Assembly (NCBI RefSeq): GCF_006716485.1
Contig: NZ_VFPD01000001.1
Location: forward strand, 86,760-150,759
From: Chryseobacterium aquifrigidense
GTDB lineage: Bacteria > Bacteroidota > Bacteroidia > Flavobacteriales > Weeksellaceae
Direction: 5' to 3'
DNA: 64,000 nucleotides
This document shows, one piece after another, positions 18,274 to 26,415 of the stretch. The notes beneath the pieces were generated by a model that had not been told where the DNA came from, did no database searches, and saw nothing but the letters and a program-made list of their open reading frames with translations. Every line of letters begins with the position of its first letter. The first letter of the stretch is position 1. The position numbers and the translations under genes were made by a program.

Positions 18274-19460
18274 TGAATATATTATACATACACCAATATT
18301 TCGTAACTCCTCAGGAACCTGGAGGAACAAGATCATATTGGCTGGCACAGGAACTTATTAAAAACGGGCATAAAGTTACTATGCTCACCTCATCATCCAA
18401 ATTTTCAGAGGATATTAAAGTTGTACAAATTGATGGTATTGAAGTCGTTTATATAAAAGAAGACTACGACCAGAATATGAGTGTTTCCCGAAGATTAAAG
18501 GCTTTCCTGAAATTTATGTACAAATCATCGGTGCTGGGATTGAAACAGAAAGATATCGATTTGGTAATTGCTACATCAACGCCTCTTACAATAGGTATTC
18601 CGGCACTTTTATTAAAGTGGTTTAAAAAGAAACCTTTTGTTTTTGAAGTAAGGGATCTTTGGCCGGAGGTGCCAATACAGATGGGAGCCATAAAAAACAG
18701 ATGGACTATAAAAACAACCCGTCTGCTGGAAAAAACGATTTATAAAAATGCTTCCCGTGTTATTGCACTTTCTCCGGGTATGCAGGATGGAGTCGTAAAA
18801 TATATTCCAAAAGAAAAAACATCAATGATTCCTAATATGGCTAAAATGGACGAATTCTGGCCCAGAGGAAAAAACGATCAACTGATGGAAAAGCTTGGTT
18901 TAAAAAAGGACTCCTTCAAAATAGTTCATTTTGGATCTCTGGGATTGGCAAATGGAGCTCATTCAATTGTTGAATCCGCCAAATTATTAAAAGATAGGGA
19001 AGATATAGAATTTCTTTTTGTAGGAGGAGGTTCTACCGAAAAAGATCTGATAGATGAAGTAGAAAAAAACAATCTTAAAAATGTGAAATTTCTAGGAAAG
19101 TTTCCTATGACTGACGTATCTGAGATTGTCAATTTTTCAGATGTTTCTATGATTTCCTTTTTGGATCTCCCGATTTTGTATACCAACTCTCCCAATAAAC
19201 TTTTCGATTCGTTGTCTGCAGGAAAACCTATTATTGTAAACTCTGCAGGGTGGACGAAAGATATTGCCGAAAAATACCATTGCGGATATTATGTAAATCC
19301 AAACCGTCCGGAAGAGCTTGTACAAAAAGTACTTCATCTTAAAGACAATCCTGAATTGGTAAAGAAGATGGGGCAGAATGCAAGGAAACTGGCTGAAACA
19401 GTGTACGACAAATCTATCCTGTGCAAAAAATTTGTTGACGTTATCGAACAAACAGAATAA
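18273..19460 (+). CDS. Family 4 glycosyltransferase (WbuB-like)
   Basis: A 395-aa GT-B enzyme beginning MNILYIHQYFVTPQEPGGTRSYWLA, the usual opening of the WbuB-like group of O-antigen transferases. It has FVFEVRDLWPEVPIQMGA, FLFVGGGSTEKDL and the C-terminal PNKLFDSLSAGKPIIVN segment with the E/D-rich nucleotide pocket. It is the last gene of the locus and shares one base with the gene before. Downstream, 19461-19780 has no gene and only weak hairpins until the tRNA-Asp promoter. Confidence 0.93.
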   Translation: MNILYIHQYFVTPQEPGGTRSYWLAQELIKNGHKVTMLTSSSKFSEDIKVVQIDGIEVVYIKEDYDQNMSVSRRLKAFLKFMYKSSVLGLKQKDIDLVIATSTPLTIGIPALLLKWFKKKPFVFEVRDLWPEVPIQMGAIKNRWTIKTTRLLEKTIYKNASRVIALSPGMQDGVVKYIPKEKTSMIPNMAKMDEFWPRGKNDQLMEKLGLKKDSFKIVHFGSLGLANGAHSIVESAKLLKDREDIEFLFVGGGSTEKDLIDEVEKNNLKNVKFLGKFPMTDVSEIVNFSDVSMISFLDLPILYTNSPNKLFDSLSAGKPIIVNSAGWTKDIAEKYHCGYYVNPNRPEELVQKVLHLKDNPELVKKMGQNARKLAETVYDKSILCKKFVDVIEQTE

Positions 19461-19722
19461 GTGATCAGGAGAAAGCATTTCGTACATAAGTGCAAGTAGG
19501 TATTTGTTCAGTTATTTTTTACAGATACCATCATAAGAGTGGGCAGAAAATACTAAATATCGGATGAATATTAAAAAAAAGTTGATTGTTACTGTAGAAG
19601 AAAAATTACCTGAATTTTGAAGGATAAGCTCTTAAAAAGCTTTTACAGTAAGAAATCTTATTTTTTTGTATTTGACAATCTGTACCTTAATAAAAGCTTT
19701 GAAAGAAAAGGAATGCGTTTCT

Positions 19723-19752
19723 TTGGAAAAGCTAAAAAAAACTATATATTTG
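19723..19752 (+). promoter_or_regulatory. Consensus promoter of tRNA-Asp copy 4
   Basis: TTG at 19723-19725, a 19-nt spacer, then TATATTTG at 19745-19752: an exact TTG-N19-TAnnTTTG promoter, the sigma-A consensus of Bacteroidota. The predicted start is about 20 nt before the tRNA. Confidence 0.78.
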
Positions 19753-19780
19753 CACCAGTTAAAAAGCAACTACCTTAATT

Positions 19781-19854
19781 GATCCGGTAGTTCAGCTGGT
19801 TAGAATGCCGCCCTGTCACGGCGGAGGTCGCGGGTTCGAGTCCCGTCCGGATCG
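19781..19854 (+). tRNA. tRNA-Asp(GTC), copy 4
   Basis: Identical over 74 nt to the three copies at 22-307, including the preceding AATT, and in the same orientation. It stands alone with its own promoter and terminator at the far end of the polysaccharide locus. Confidence 0.97.
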
Positions 19855-19855
19855 C

Positions 19856-19888
19856 AAAAAGTCTTCTAGAAATAGAAGACTTTTTTTT
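19856..19888 (+). terminator. Terminator of tRNA-Asp copy 4
   Basis: Stem GTCTTCTA / TAGAAGAC, extended by A/T pairs, with a GAAA loop and eight T residues. Confidence 0.9.
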
Positions 19889-20088
19889 ATTTATACTTTC
19901 ATGGGAAAATACAAAGGTTTCTGCTGCCTCTGTTTTTTCATTTTTTACGATTACAGATGGAAAGGTTGGCAGAGAAAAAGTCATTGTTTTTCTGCTTATG
20001 AATCTGCCGTGGCTGGCTTTTTGGATGTTTTATTATAACAGATTGAGCATCCGTCTTAATATAACCAAACGTTAATACCATATTAATC

Positions 20089-20376
20089 ATGAAAAAACAA
20101 TTTCAAAACTGGACTCTCTTTTTTATATTAGGAATCATTGCGATAATTGCGGGATTGATTGCTTCTGTTATTCTGATGACAGGAGTTTCTGCCGCTGATG
20201 GATTGTTCGGAATGTATATTCTTTTCAGCCTGATTCCAATATTACTTGTGATTATCATAGACCGGATTTCCGTATGGAAATTCGGAAATAAAAACGTCAA
20301 TAAAGTTCAGTTTTCACTACTGCTGTTGATCGTATTCTTATGGATGATTAGATTTGTAGTGAATCTGATTATGTAA
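20089..20376 (+). CDS. Small integral membrane protein, unknown
   Basis: A 95-aa protein with three hydrophobic segments (about residues 9-32, 42-60 and 73-94) joined by short polar loops, one holding DRISVWKFGNKNVNK. No motif is recognised. It starts 9 bp before the next gene and both are preceded by the same AT-rich region, so they may form an operon with the secreted protein at 20386. Confidence 0.7.
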   Translation: MKKQFQNWTLFFILGIIAIIAGLIASVILMTGVSAADGLFGMYILFSLIPILLVIIIDRISVWKFGNKNVNKVQFSLLLLIVFLWMIRFVVNLIM

Positions 20377-20385
20377 ATTATTCTT

Positions 20386-21225
20386 ATGAAAAAATTATTG
20401 CTAGTCTGTATGACCCTTTTTTCAGTTGCGATCTATGCCCAGCCTTTTACATTAAAGTCTGTAGGAGAAGCAAAAGAATTCAGACTGAAGCTTTATTACG
20501 GAACTCAGGGTAAAGGAGCGTTTGTACAATATTCCGGAAAGAAAGAAATTATTCCCTTACAGATAAAAAGTTTTAAAGTAGATGACAGCGGAAGAAGTGA
20601 CGGACAGCCGGATATTAATTATTACGTCTGGAATGAAGAAATTGATGGTAAAGTCACCGGAATATATACCTTCGAAATGATGCATCATACGGCTTCAAAC
20701 ATTACTTATATAAGAACAAAAGACAATAGAAAGTTTACGATGGAGATGATTGAGGATGAAAAAAAATATGACGGAGGCAATCAATATCTTCTTCATGATG
20801 TGATTCTTACCTTTAATCATTTTTATAACAATCATCTTATTATTACTTATCCTGATGGAAAAAAGACAGCTACAGAACTTCCGGCTCCGGATACACCTTC
20901 TTTTGCCAGACAGAGTATTATAGAAGACTATAATTTTGACGGTTACGATGATATCGCATTTTCTGTTCCAGACGATGGAATGGGCGTTTACAGGATGTTT
21001 GAAATATATCTGTATCATCCCCAGAGTATACGTTTTGAAAAGCTCAGAGAACCGGATTATTCCCACTCAAGCTGTTCCTGCTTATGTGATGTCACTGTAG
21101 AAAAAGATAAGAAACTTTTAATAACAGGATGCAGAGGCGGGGCACGATGGCATCAGGATGTTTACCGATTTAGCAAAAAAGGAAATTTAGAATGGATTTC
21201 TACAAGAGAAAATACTGATGAATAA
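20386..21225 (+). CDS. Secreted protein with Ca-binding-like DYNFDGYDD motif, unknown
   Basis: A 279-aa exported protein with signal peptide MKKLLLVCMTLFSVAIYAQ. The mature protein is beta-rich and contains DYNFDGYDDIAF (about residues 184-195), the Asp-rich repeat seen in FG-GAP/XAC2610-like secreted proteins, followed by a Cys-rich SSCSCLCDV segment. The secreted protein at 31144-31776 carries a similar DGDLDGDKIPEKV motif. No enzyme signature is visible. It lies 9 bp after the small membrane protein. Confidence 0.75.
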   Translation: MKKLLLVCMTLFSVAIYAQPFTLKSVGEAKEFRLKLYYGTQGKGAFVQYSGKKEIIPLQIKSFKVDDSGRSDGQPDINYYVWNEEIDGKVTGIYTFEMMHHTASNITYIRTKDNRKFTMEMIEDEKKYDGGNQYLLHDVILTFNHFYNNHLIITYPDGKKTATELPAPDTPSFARQSIIEDYNFDGYDDIAFSVPDDGMGVYRMFEIYLYHPQSIRFEKLREPDYSHSSCSCLCDVTVEKDKKLLITGCRGGARWHQDVYRFSKKGNLEWISTRENTDE

Positions 21226-21411
21226 TTTTTATTTTCAATCGTTGGAAATACCTTTAAAACCTATTATTTTTTTTGAGAATGTTAAGGATAACTCCTCATT
21301 TACAGTGATAAAGCCCCCGTTTTTTTACGGTATTTTTAAGATTGTCTTTTAGGATTCAAATTTAGGTCTGATATTTGTACTGGGTAGCCAAACTAAATGG
21401 CCGATTTATTT

Positions 21412-22452
21412 ATGAAAAACATATCTGTGAAAAAATCCTTTTTTTATGCCTGCTTATGCGTTTTTTCTCTTGTCTCCTGTAAAAAGGAAATAGAAAAAAT
21501 AAGTGATACTTTTAAAGATACTGTTTCTTCTTCGGAAGTTTCGGAGGTAGAAAAGGATTCTATAAAGAAAGATTCTGTTCCTGTAGTAAAAAAAGAATCC
21601 GTTCCGCCTGTCATGCAGGAGAATGGTTTTTATAATGCTTTTGTTCTTCCAAAAGATAAAAAAATGCGTGATTCTGTTTATGCAGAATTCAGCAAGAAGT
21701 ATAGTGTAGAGGAAAGAACAGCTATTTTAGCCTTAAACAGATTAGATTCTAAAAGTAAATGGAATGCCGATACATTGGTAGTCCCTGCGAAAATAGATAC
21801 AACATTGATGGCGTATTCGCCATTTCCAATGCAGCTGGATGTATTAAGCGGAGTGAAAAAGTTTGTCATTTTCTCATATCCTATACAGGCTTTTGCGGTA
21901 TACTCTAATGGAAGCCTTGTAAAATGGGGTCCGACAAGTATGGGGAAAAAATCAGCCCAGACCACAAGGGGACTTACTTTTGCCAACTGGAAAAAGAAAC
22001 TGGCTATTTCCACCGTGAGCAGCGAATGGAAACTGCCCTATAATTTTAATATCCACAACATAGGAGGGATAGGGTGGCATGAATATACACTTCCCGGATA
22101 TCCTGCCTCACACTCATGTTTACGATTGCTGAGAAAAGATGCCCAATGGCTGTATTCCTACGCAGATACCTGGATTCTGAATCCCGGTGGTGCTACCACT
22201 AAAGCCAGAGGTACAGCAGTAATGGTATTCGGAGATTATAAATGGGGAGGAAGAAAACCATGGAGAAATCTTTTGGATGATCCTAATGCCAACAATATTT
22301 CCGTTGAAGAATTGACGAAACTTTTAGAACCAGACGTTCCGAAGATGCTTAAAGAACAAAGCAACAGAGAAAAAGTGGCAGATTCTATCAAAGCAGCCAA
22401 AGCAGCAGCACCTATTCAGAATGAAAAGCCTGTAGAACCTCTATCTAATTAA
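21412..22452 (+). CDS. L,D-transpeptidase (YkuD) lipoprotein
   Basis: About 346 aa. A lipoprotein signal (MKNISVKKSFFYACLCVFSLVSC, lipobox LVSC) is followed by a low-complexity charged linker and a YkuD catalytic domain. This holds a conserved GIGWHEY histidine and the nucleophile motif PASHSCLRLL (Ser-His-Ser-Cys rather than the commoner SHGC). It would cross-link peptidoglycan peptides or attach proteins to them in the periplasm. I prefer ATG 21412 over ATG 21397 because it directly begins the basic signal peptide; the longer start adds MADLF. The 3' end overlaps the convergent gene by 8 bp. Confidence 0.88.
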   Translation: MKNISVKKSFFYACLCVFSLVSCKKEIEKISDTFKDTVSSSEVSEVEKDSIKKDSVPVVKKESVPPVMQENGFYNAFVLPKDKKMRDSVYAEFSKKYSVEERTAILALNRLDSKSKWNADTLVVPAKIDTTLMAYSPFPMQLDVLSGVKKFVIFSYPIQAFAVYSNGSLVKWGPTSMGKKSAQTTRGLTFANWKKKLAISTVSSEWKLPYNFNIHNIGGIGWHEYTLPGYPASHSCLRLLRKDAQWLYSYADTWILNPGGATTKARGTAVMVFGDYKWGGRKPWRNLLDDPNANNISVEELTKLLEPDVPKMLKEQSNREKVADSIKAAKAAAPIQNEKPVEPLSN

Positions 22453-22972
22453 TTTTCTTTTCAAACTGTAACGTAGATTCTTCAGCAAACTTTCTAAGCT
22501 TAAGCATTTCCTCTTTACCTTTATGTTGTCCGAATCTGGCAGCAATATACGTAAGAAGAATAAAAAATAACATGATAAAAGAAGCGCTCAGTGCCCAGGG
22601 GTATTCGGCGCTTTTTATTTGCTTTTCTACATAATACATAGTGAAAAAGGTCATCCAGAGAATAGAAAAAGAAAAATAAAGAAACATAAAGAATGTCCAC
22701 ACAGCAGAACTTGGACCAAATACTCCGCGTATTGCCGTATGCTCATCCTCCATTTCTATCCGTAAGGCAAGACAGGGTTTCCAGTAGTTATCATATTCTG
22801 TTTTTATCCAGATCGTAGCCACTTCTTTATTGATGTTTCCTGAAAACTCATCTTTATGCTCTTCCATATATTTTTTCAGATTTTCAGCATACTCTTCCTT
22901 GGTAAGATGCGTAAACATTTTAAATCTGGGTCTGGTTCTTATTCTGTCTAAGGTGGTTTCTTCAGTATTCAT
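22445..22972 (-). CDS. Membrane protein with two TM helices, unknown
   Basis: A 175-aa protein: a charged cytoplasm-like N-terminal half (TKEEYAENLKKYMEEHKDEF), then two hydrophobic helices (about residues 90-112 and 126-144), then a charged amphipathic tail. No family is recognised. It follows the protease-like gene with a 4-bp gap, so the two form a minus-strand operon. Confidence 0.75.
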   Translation of the reverse strand: MNTEETTLDRIRTRPRFKMFTHLTKEEYAENLKKYMEEHKDEFSGNINKEVATIWIKTEYDNYWKPCLALRIEMEDEHTAIRGVFGPSSAVWTFFMFLYFSFSILWMTFFTMYYVEKQIKSAEYPWALSASFIMLFFILLTYIAARFGQHKGKEEMLKLRKFAEESTLQFEKKIN

Positions 22973-22976
22973 ATGA

Positions 22977-24296
22977 TTATTCTTGATATGGAATAGGATC
23001 TTGAAGGGTAAAACTTAGCATAAGTTTTTCATTTTTCCTTTGAATCAGCATATTGATAGTCCGGCCTTCATTAGATTTCATAAGTTCTACAATTTTCTCC
23101 AGTGTCATCTCAGAAGTCTGGTCTCCATTAATACTTAAAATTCTGTCATCCTTTTTAAGGCCTGCTTCATAGGCCGGAGAATCTTTTCTTACTCCGGCAA
23201 TGGAAAATATAGGTTTTAAACTGAATTTATATTGAAATGCATCTTTATAGGCACCGTTTACGATAGTTGTAGATTTTTGGGTTTCAATATTTATTCTGTC
23301 TTGCTGCCATTCCAGTCCGTCCTGTTTGAAATCCAATCCGCTCATATTAAAATGAAAAGGATCATTAAAGTATCTGTTTCTTTTCAAATATAACCTTTTG
23401 TTGGGATAATCAAAAATCACTGTAAACCTGCGCATAATTTCACTGCCTATGGAACCTTTTCTGTTTTCCACTAAATTAACGTGCTGTATAGAGAATTCAT
23501 CCGGCATTGAAGTAAGAGGTTTTTCAAACTTAAAATTTCCAAGGTAAAAATTATGAATACGGCTTCTTTTACCATAAATATCTCCATTGAAACCACGGCC
23601 GAGAAAATCATCAATATTAGGTCTGTTATAAACAAAATTTTTAATAAGAGTGGGGAAGAGCCATATCGCATCACTGTTTCCAAGATCAATCAGCAGTTTT
23701 GAATCTTTCTTTTCATTTGTCATTTCTACACCTGCATACAGATAGGGTTTATCTCTTTCAATGGTAATGGGGAATTCTTCAAATTTTCTGATTTTCTTTT
23801 CTGAAAGAGCTGCATTTTCAAACACAGTTATTTTCTTGGATGAATAATCAATATATATAGGGTGGTTTTTGAAGAAATGATATCCGATCACTCCGTTTAC
23901 AGGAATTCCTACGTGTGGAGAAATGTTGAATTCTTCATCAATAATGATATAAAGAGACATAGTGGTATTGATGATCCCATCACCTATTTTACCAATATTG
24001 CGTTCGGACTTCAGCCCATCAATACTTAAGCTACCGCCAAGGCCGGAAAATTTGACTTTTTCAACATTGCTTAGCTTCACTTCTTTGTTTTCCAGGCTAA
24101 AAAGAATGGTTTCAGAAACTCCCGTATCCAGAAGAAACGTAAGTTCAGCACCATTTATATTGATCGGAATAAAGATAAGATTGTTGATAAATTGAAAAGG
24201 AATAACTGCTTTTTTAGTATTGATCAGTTCAAAAGTATTCTGGGCATTTACAAAAATGCTTAGAAATAATCCCAGTAAAAGCAATTTAAATTTCAT
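22977..24296 (-). CDS. Secreted retropepsin-like aspartyl protease with C-terminal PDZ domain
   Basis: A 439-aa exported protein with a signal peptide (MKFKLLLLGLFLSIFVNAQ). It has an aspartyl-protease fold with LTFLLDTGVSETIL (catalytic Asp57 in DTG) and a second lobe with LLIDLGNSDAIWLF (Asp in DLG, so the usual second DTG/DSG is changed). A C-terminal PDZ domain (IAGVRKDSPAYEAGLKKDDRI, about residues 365-385) would bind substrate ends. Such protease-PDZ proteins are common in Bacteroidota. The altered second motif leaves proteolytic activity open. It is first in an operon with the 175-aa membrane protein. Confidence 0.85.
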   Translation of the reverse strand: MKFKLLLLGLFLSIFVNAQNTFELINTKKAVIPFQFINNLIFIPININGAELTFLLDTGVSETILFSLENKEVKLSNVEKVKFSGLGGSLSIDGLKSERNIGKIGDGIINTTMSLYIIIDEEFNISPHVGIPVNGVIGYHFFKNHPIYIDYSSKKITVFENAALSEKKIRKFEEFPITIERDKPYLYAGVEMTNEKKDSKLLIDLGNSDAIWLFPTLIKNFVYNRPNIDDFLGRGFNGDIYGKRSRIHNFYLGNFKFEKPLTSMPDEFSIQHVNLVENRKGSIGSEIMRRFTVIFDYPNKRLYLKRNRYFNDPFHFNMSGLDFKQDGLEWQQDRINIETQKSTTIVNGAYKDAFQYKFSLKPIFSIAGVRKDSPAYEAGLKKDDRILSINGDQTSEMTLEKIVELMKSNEGRTINMLIQRKNEKLMLSFTLQDPIPYQE

Positions 24297-24330
24297 TTAC
24301 TGAATTTAGTGATTTTATCTTTATAATAAT

Positions 24331-24359
24331 AAAAAAACATTCCAAAAGCTGGAATGTTT
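24331..24359 (-). terminator. Terminator of the esterase gene
   Basis: Stem AAACATTCC / GGAATGTTT with a 7-nt loop. On the minus strand it is followed by seven T residues. Confidence 0.8.
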
Positions 24360-24415
24360 ATATAAACTACAATGAAGTAGTGTTTTTTATTGAATTTGTT
24401 CTAAAACGGTTTTAT

Positions 24416-25054
24416 TTACTTTGAAAAGAAGTCCATTAAATCCATATAATTCTTCTGATTGACCCCATGCCCGCTCATATATTCTCTGAAAGTGAAGTAG
24501 CAGCTAAGATCATAAAGAAGATCTGCCGCTTTTCTTCCCCATTCAAGTGGAATTACAGCATCGTCCGTACCGTGAGAAATGAAAAAACGAAGTCCCTCCA
24601 GTTTCTTTTTATCTTTTACAATACCGTCCAGAATTTTATCTTCGGGATAACTGCTCATACAGGCAACACGACTGAAAAGCTCAGGATGTTTTAAAGCCAA
24701 AGCATAACATAATATACCGCCCTGGCTGAAGCCGCAAAGATGAGCTTTACTCTCCGTAAGTCCATAATGGTTGATAATCTTCAGCATACTTTCCAGAACT
24801 GCATGTAAAGATTCCTCTGCCTGGGGAACATCGATGAAATTTTCGGGATCATTAAAATTGATATCATACCATGAGTATCCTTCAAATTGAGTATCACGTG
24901 GAGCTCTGAAACTTACAATGATCCAGTCATTGGGAAGTGTTTCTCTAAAACTGAAAAGATCCTGCTCATTGCTGCCATAGCCGTGAAGCATAAAAAGAAT
25001 GGGAGTTTGGGAAGTAATATTTTCCGGCTCTCTTACTAGATAATCTAAATTCAT
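24416..25054 (-). CDS. Phospholipase/carboxylesterase-family alpha/beta hydrolase
   Basis: A 212-aa cytoplasmic esterase. The oxyanion loop is LHGYGSNEQDL, the nucleophile is Ser110 in LCGFSQGG, and the acid is Asp164 in SHGTDDAVIP. The catalytic histidine is His196 in MSGHGVN. Length and motif order match the carboxylesterase 2 (YpfH/lysophospholipase-like) family. It is a single gene with its own terminator. Confidence 0.92.
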   Translation of the reverse strand: MNLDYLVREPENITSQTPILFMLHGYGSNEQDLFSFRETLPNDWIIVSFRAPRDTQFEGYSWYDINFNDPENFIDVPQAEESLHAVLESMLKIINHYGLTESKAHLCGFSQGGILCYALALKHPELFSRVACMSSYPEDKILDGIVKDKKKLEGLRFFISHGTDDAVIPLEWGRKAADLLYDLSCYFTFREYMSGHGVNQKNYMDLMDFFSK

Positions 25055-25265
25055 ACAGCAAAGATAATTAAATTACCTGCAGAATCTTAACTTTTATTAT
25101 TCACACAACGAACTTCTGCCACATAATGGTTTATGTGTAAAGATTAATTCTTTGGAGTATATTTTTGAATTTTCCACACGCTTTTTATTTTTATTGATTT
25201 GATATTATTTGGAAATCTTTATTGGAAAATTTTCATAAAAGTTATTTTTATATTAATAAAAAACT

Positions 25266-25273
25266 TATATTTG
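25266..25273 (+). promoter_or_regulatory. -7 box of the lipoprotein gene at 25300
   Basis: TATATTTG matches TAnnTTTG exactly, 26 bp before the ATG, which supports the 25300 start over a TTG at 25222. The -33 TTG is not clear. Confidence 0.45.
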
Positions 25274-25299
25274 AAACATTAAAAAATCTATTTGGAGAA

Positions 25300-25731
25300 A
25301 TGAAGCAATTTTACAATTCAAAAAGTTTACTTAGACTTTCTTTTTTATTCGTTTTATTATTTTCTGTAATCACCGTTGTTAGTTCTTGTAAAAAAGATGA
25401 CGATGAAGAATTTCAGGATCATGTGGTTCAATTCGAAGTGAAGACAACTTCCGGAGGAAGTATTATAAGTGTTGTAACACAAGTAGGTACAGCTCAGAAT
25501 ACAATATACAATACTCCGCAGTCTCCTGTAACTTCACCATGGACAAGTGGAGAATTCTTTGTGAATTCCAGCCAGGCACAGCTGAATCTTGATGCTAACG
25601 CTTCAATGCCGGATGATAATTCTGAATTGACAATCACCCTTTACATTGATGGTGAGGTGGCAAGAACAGTGAAGAAGAAAGGTAAAGGTGTATTGGTTGC
25701 TTCTATTGATTACAGCTTCTTAGAACCGTAA
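25300..25731 (+). CDS. Small lipoprotein, paralogue of the one at 28579; MmpS-like layout
   Basis: A 143-aa lipoprotein (MKQFYNSKSLLRLSFLFVLL, lipobox VSSC followed by KKDDDEE, an acidic tether). The mature domain reads VVQFEVKTTSGGSI ... TSPWTSGEF ... SELTITLYIDGEVARTVKKKG. This shares order and spacing with the protein at 28579-28995 (VVFKAIASSGSNI ... STWSSPEV ... ATLKVQIWVDGELKKEGTSSG). The layout recalls MmpS-like domains: a beta sandwich with a central PW/TW turn and a xDGxxV hairpin. Function is unknown. It converges on the response regulator gene across a shared terminator. Confidence 0.82.
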   Translation: MKQFYNSKSLLRLSFLFVLLFSVITVVSSCKKDDDEEFQDHVVQFEVKTTSGGSIISVVTQVGTAQNTIYNTPQSPVTSPWTSGEFFVNSSQAQLNLDANASMPDDNSELTITLYIDGEVARTVKKKGKGVLVASIDYSFLEP

Positions 25732-25748
25732 ATTACTTTAACATTATA

Positions 25749-25778
25749 AAAAAAAACCGCTTTTAAAGCGGTTTTTTT
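25749..25778. terminator. Bidirectional terminator
   Basis: AAACCGCTTT / AAAGCGGTTT hairpin flanked by A and T tracts, between the convergent lipoprotein and response-regulator genes. It overlaps the regulator's stop codon. Confidence 0.88.
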
Positions 25779-26415
25779 ATTCTTCAATCAGACGTTGCTG
25801 TAACGCTAAGTTGATCAGTTCTGTTGAGTTCTTTGCTTGAAATTTCTGTAGCAGATTCTTACGGTGAGTGTCCACGGTAAGTGGACTTAAAAACAGTTCT
25901 TCAGCAATTACATTACTTGTTTTTCCCTGTGCCACCATCTGTAGAATTTGTTTTTCCCTTTTAGTAAGTCTGGGAACAGGAAGATGAGTCTGGGAAGGAA
26001 GACTGAGAATCTGTTTGGTTTCATTGCAGAAAACTATATCTCCCGAAAGTGCCCCTCTTATACCTATTACAAGATCATCAATGGACGTGTTTTTGAGAAG
26101 ATAACCGCTCGCTCCGTTTTGTATAGACTGCATAATAATGCTTCGTTCCGAACGGTTACTGAACATAATCACAGAGGTATTTGGCGATATTTTTTTGATT
26201 TCCCTGCAGAGTTCCGTTCCATTAGAATCGGGGAGGGTAATGTCCAGAAGAACAATATCCACCATTTCTGAACGGATGAAACTTAATGTTTCTGCTCCGG
26301 ATGCAAAACTTCCTGCTACATTAAAGAAAGGCTGGCTTTTCAGCATCATTCGTAGTCCTTCAATAACAATAGGATGATCATCTACAATAACAATATTTAT
26401 TTTTTCATTCTCCAT
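25777..26415 (-). CDS. NarL/FixJ-family response regulator
   Basis: A 212-aa regulator. The receiver domain has the acidic pair VDDHP (residues 11-15), phospho-acceptor Asp58 in LLDITLPD, and the conserved Lys in YLLKNTS. The LuxR-type HTH (LTKREKQILQMVAQGKTSNVIAEELFLSPLTVDTHRKNLLQKF) fills the C-terminus. It overlaps the kinase gene by 11 bp, which fixes the pair. Likely targets are unknown; the flanking paralogous lipoproteins are natural candidates. Confidence 0.95.
   Translation of the reverse strand: MENEKINIVIVDDHPIVIEGLRMMLKSQPFFNVAGSFASGAETLSFIRSEMVDIVLLDITLPDSNGTELCREIKKISPNTSVIMFSNRSERSIIMQSIQNGASGYLLKNTSIDDLVIGIRGALSGDIVFCNETKQILSLPSQTHLPVPRLTKREKQILQMVAQGKTSNVIAEELFLSPLTVDTHRKNLLQKFQAKNSTELINLALQQRLIEE

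Noticed and set aside
19775-19984. Minus-strand ORF over the tRNA with the text RTGLEPATSAVTGRHSNQLNY
   Set aside because: This is the well-known false protein from the antisense of tRNA genes; the plus-strand ORF at 19805 is equally an artefact.
25222-25299. Longer N-terminus of the small lipoprotein (TTG start)
   Set aside because: It would put 26 residues before a clean signal peptide, and a -7 box lies inside the extension.
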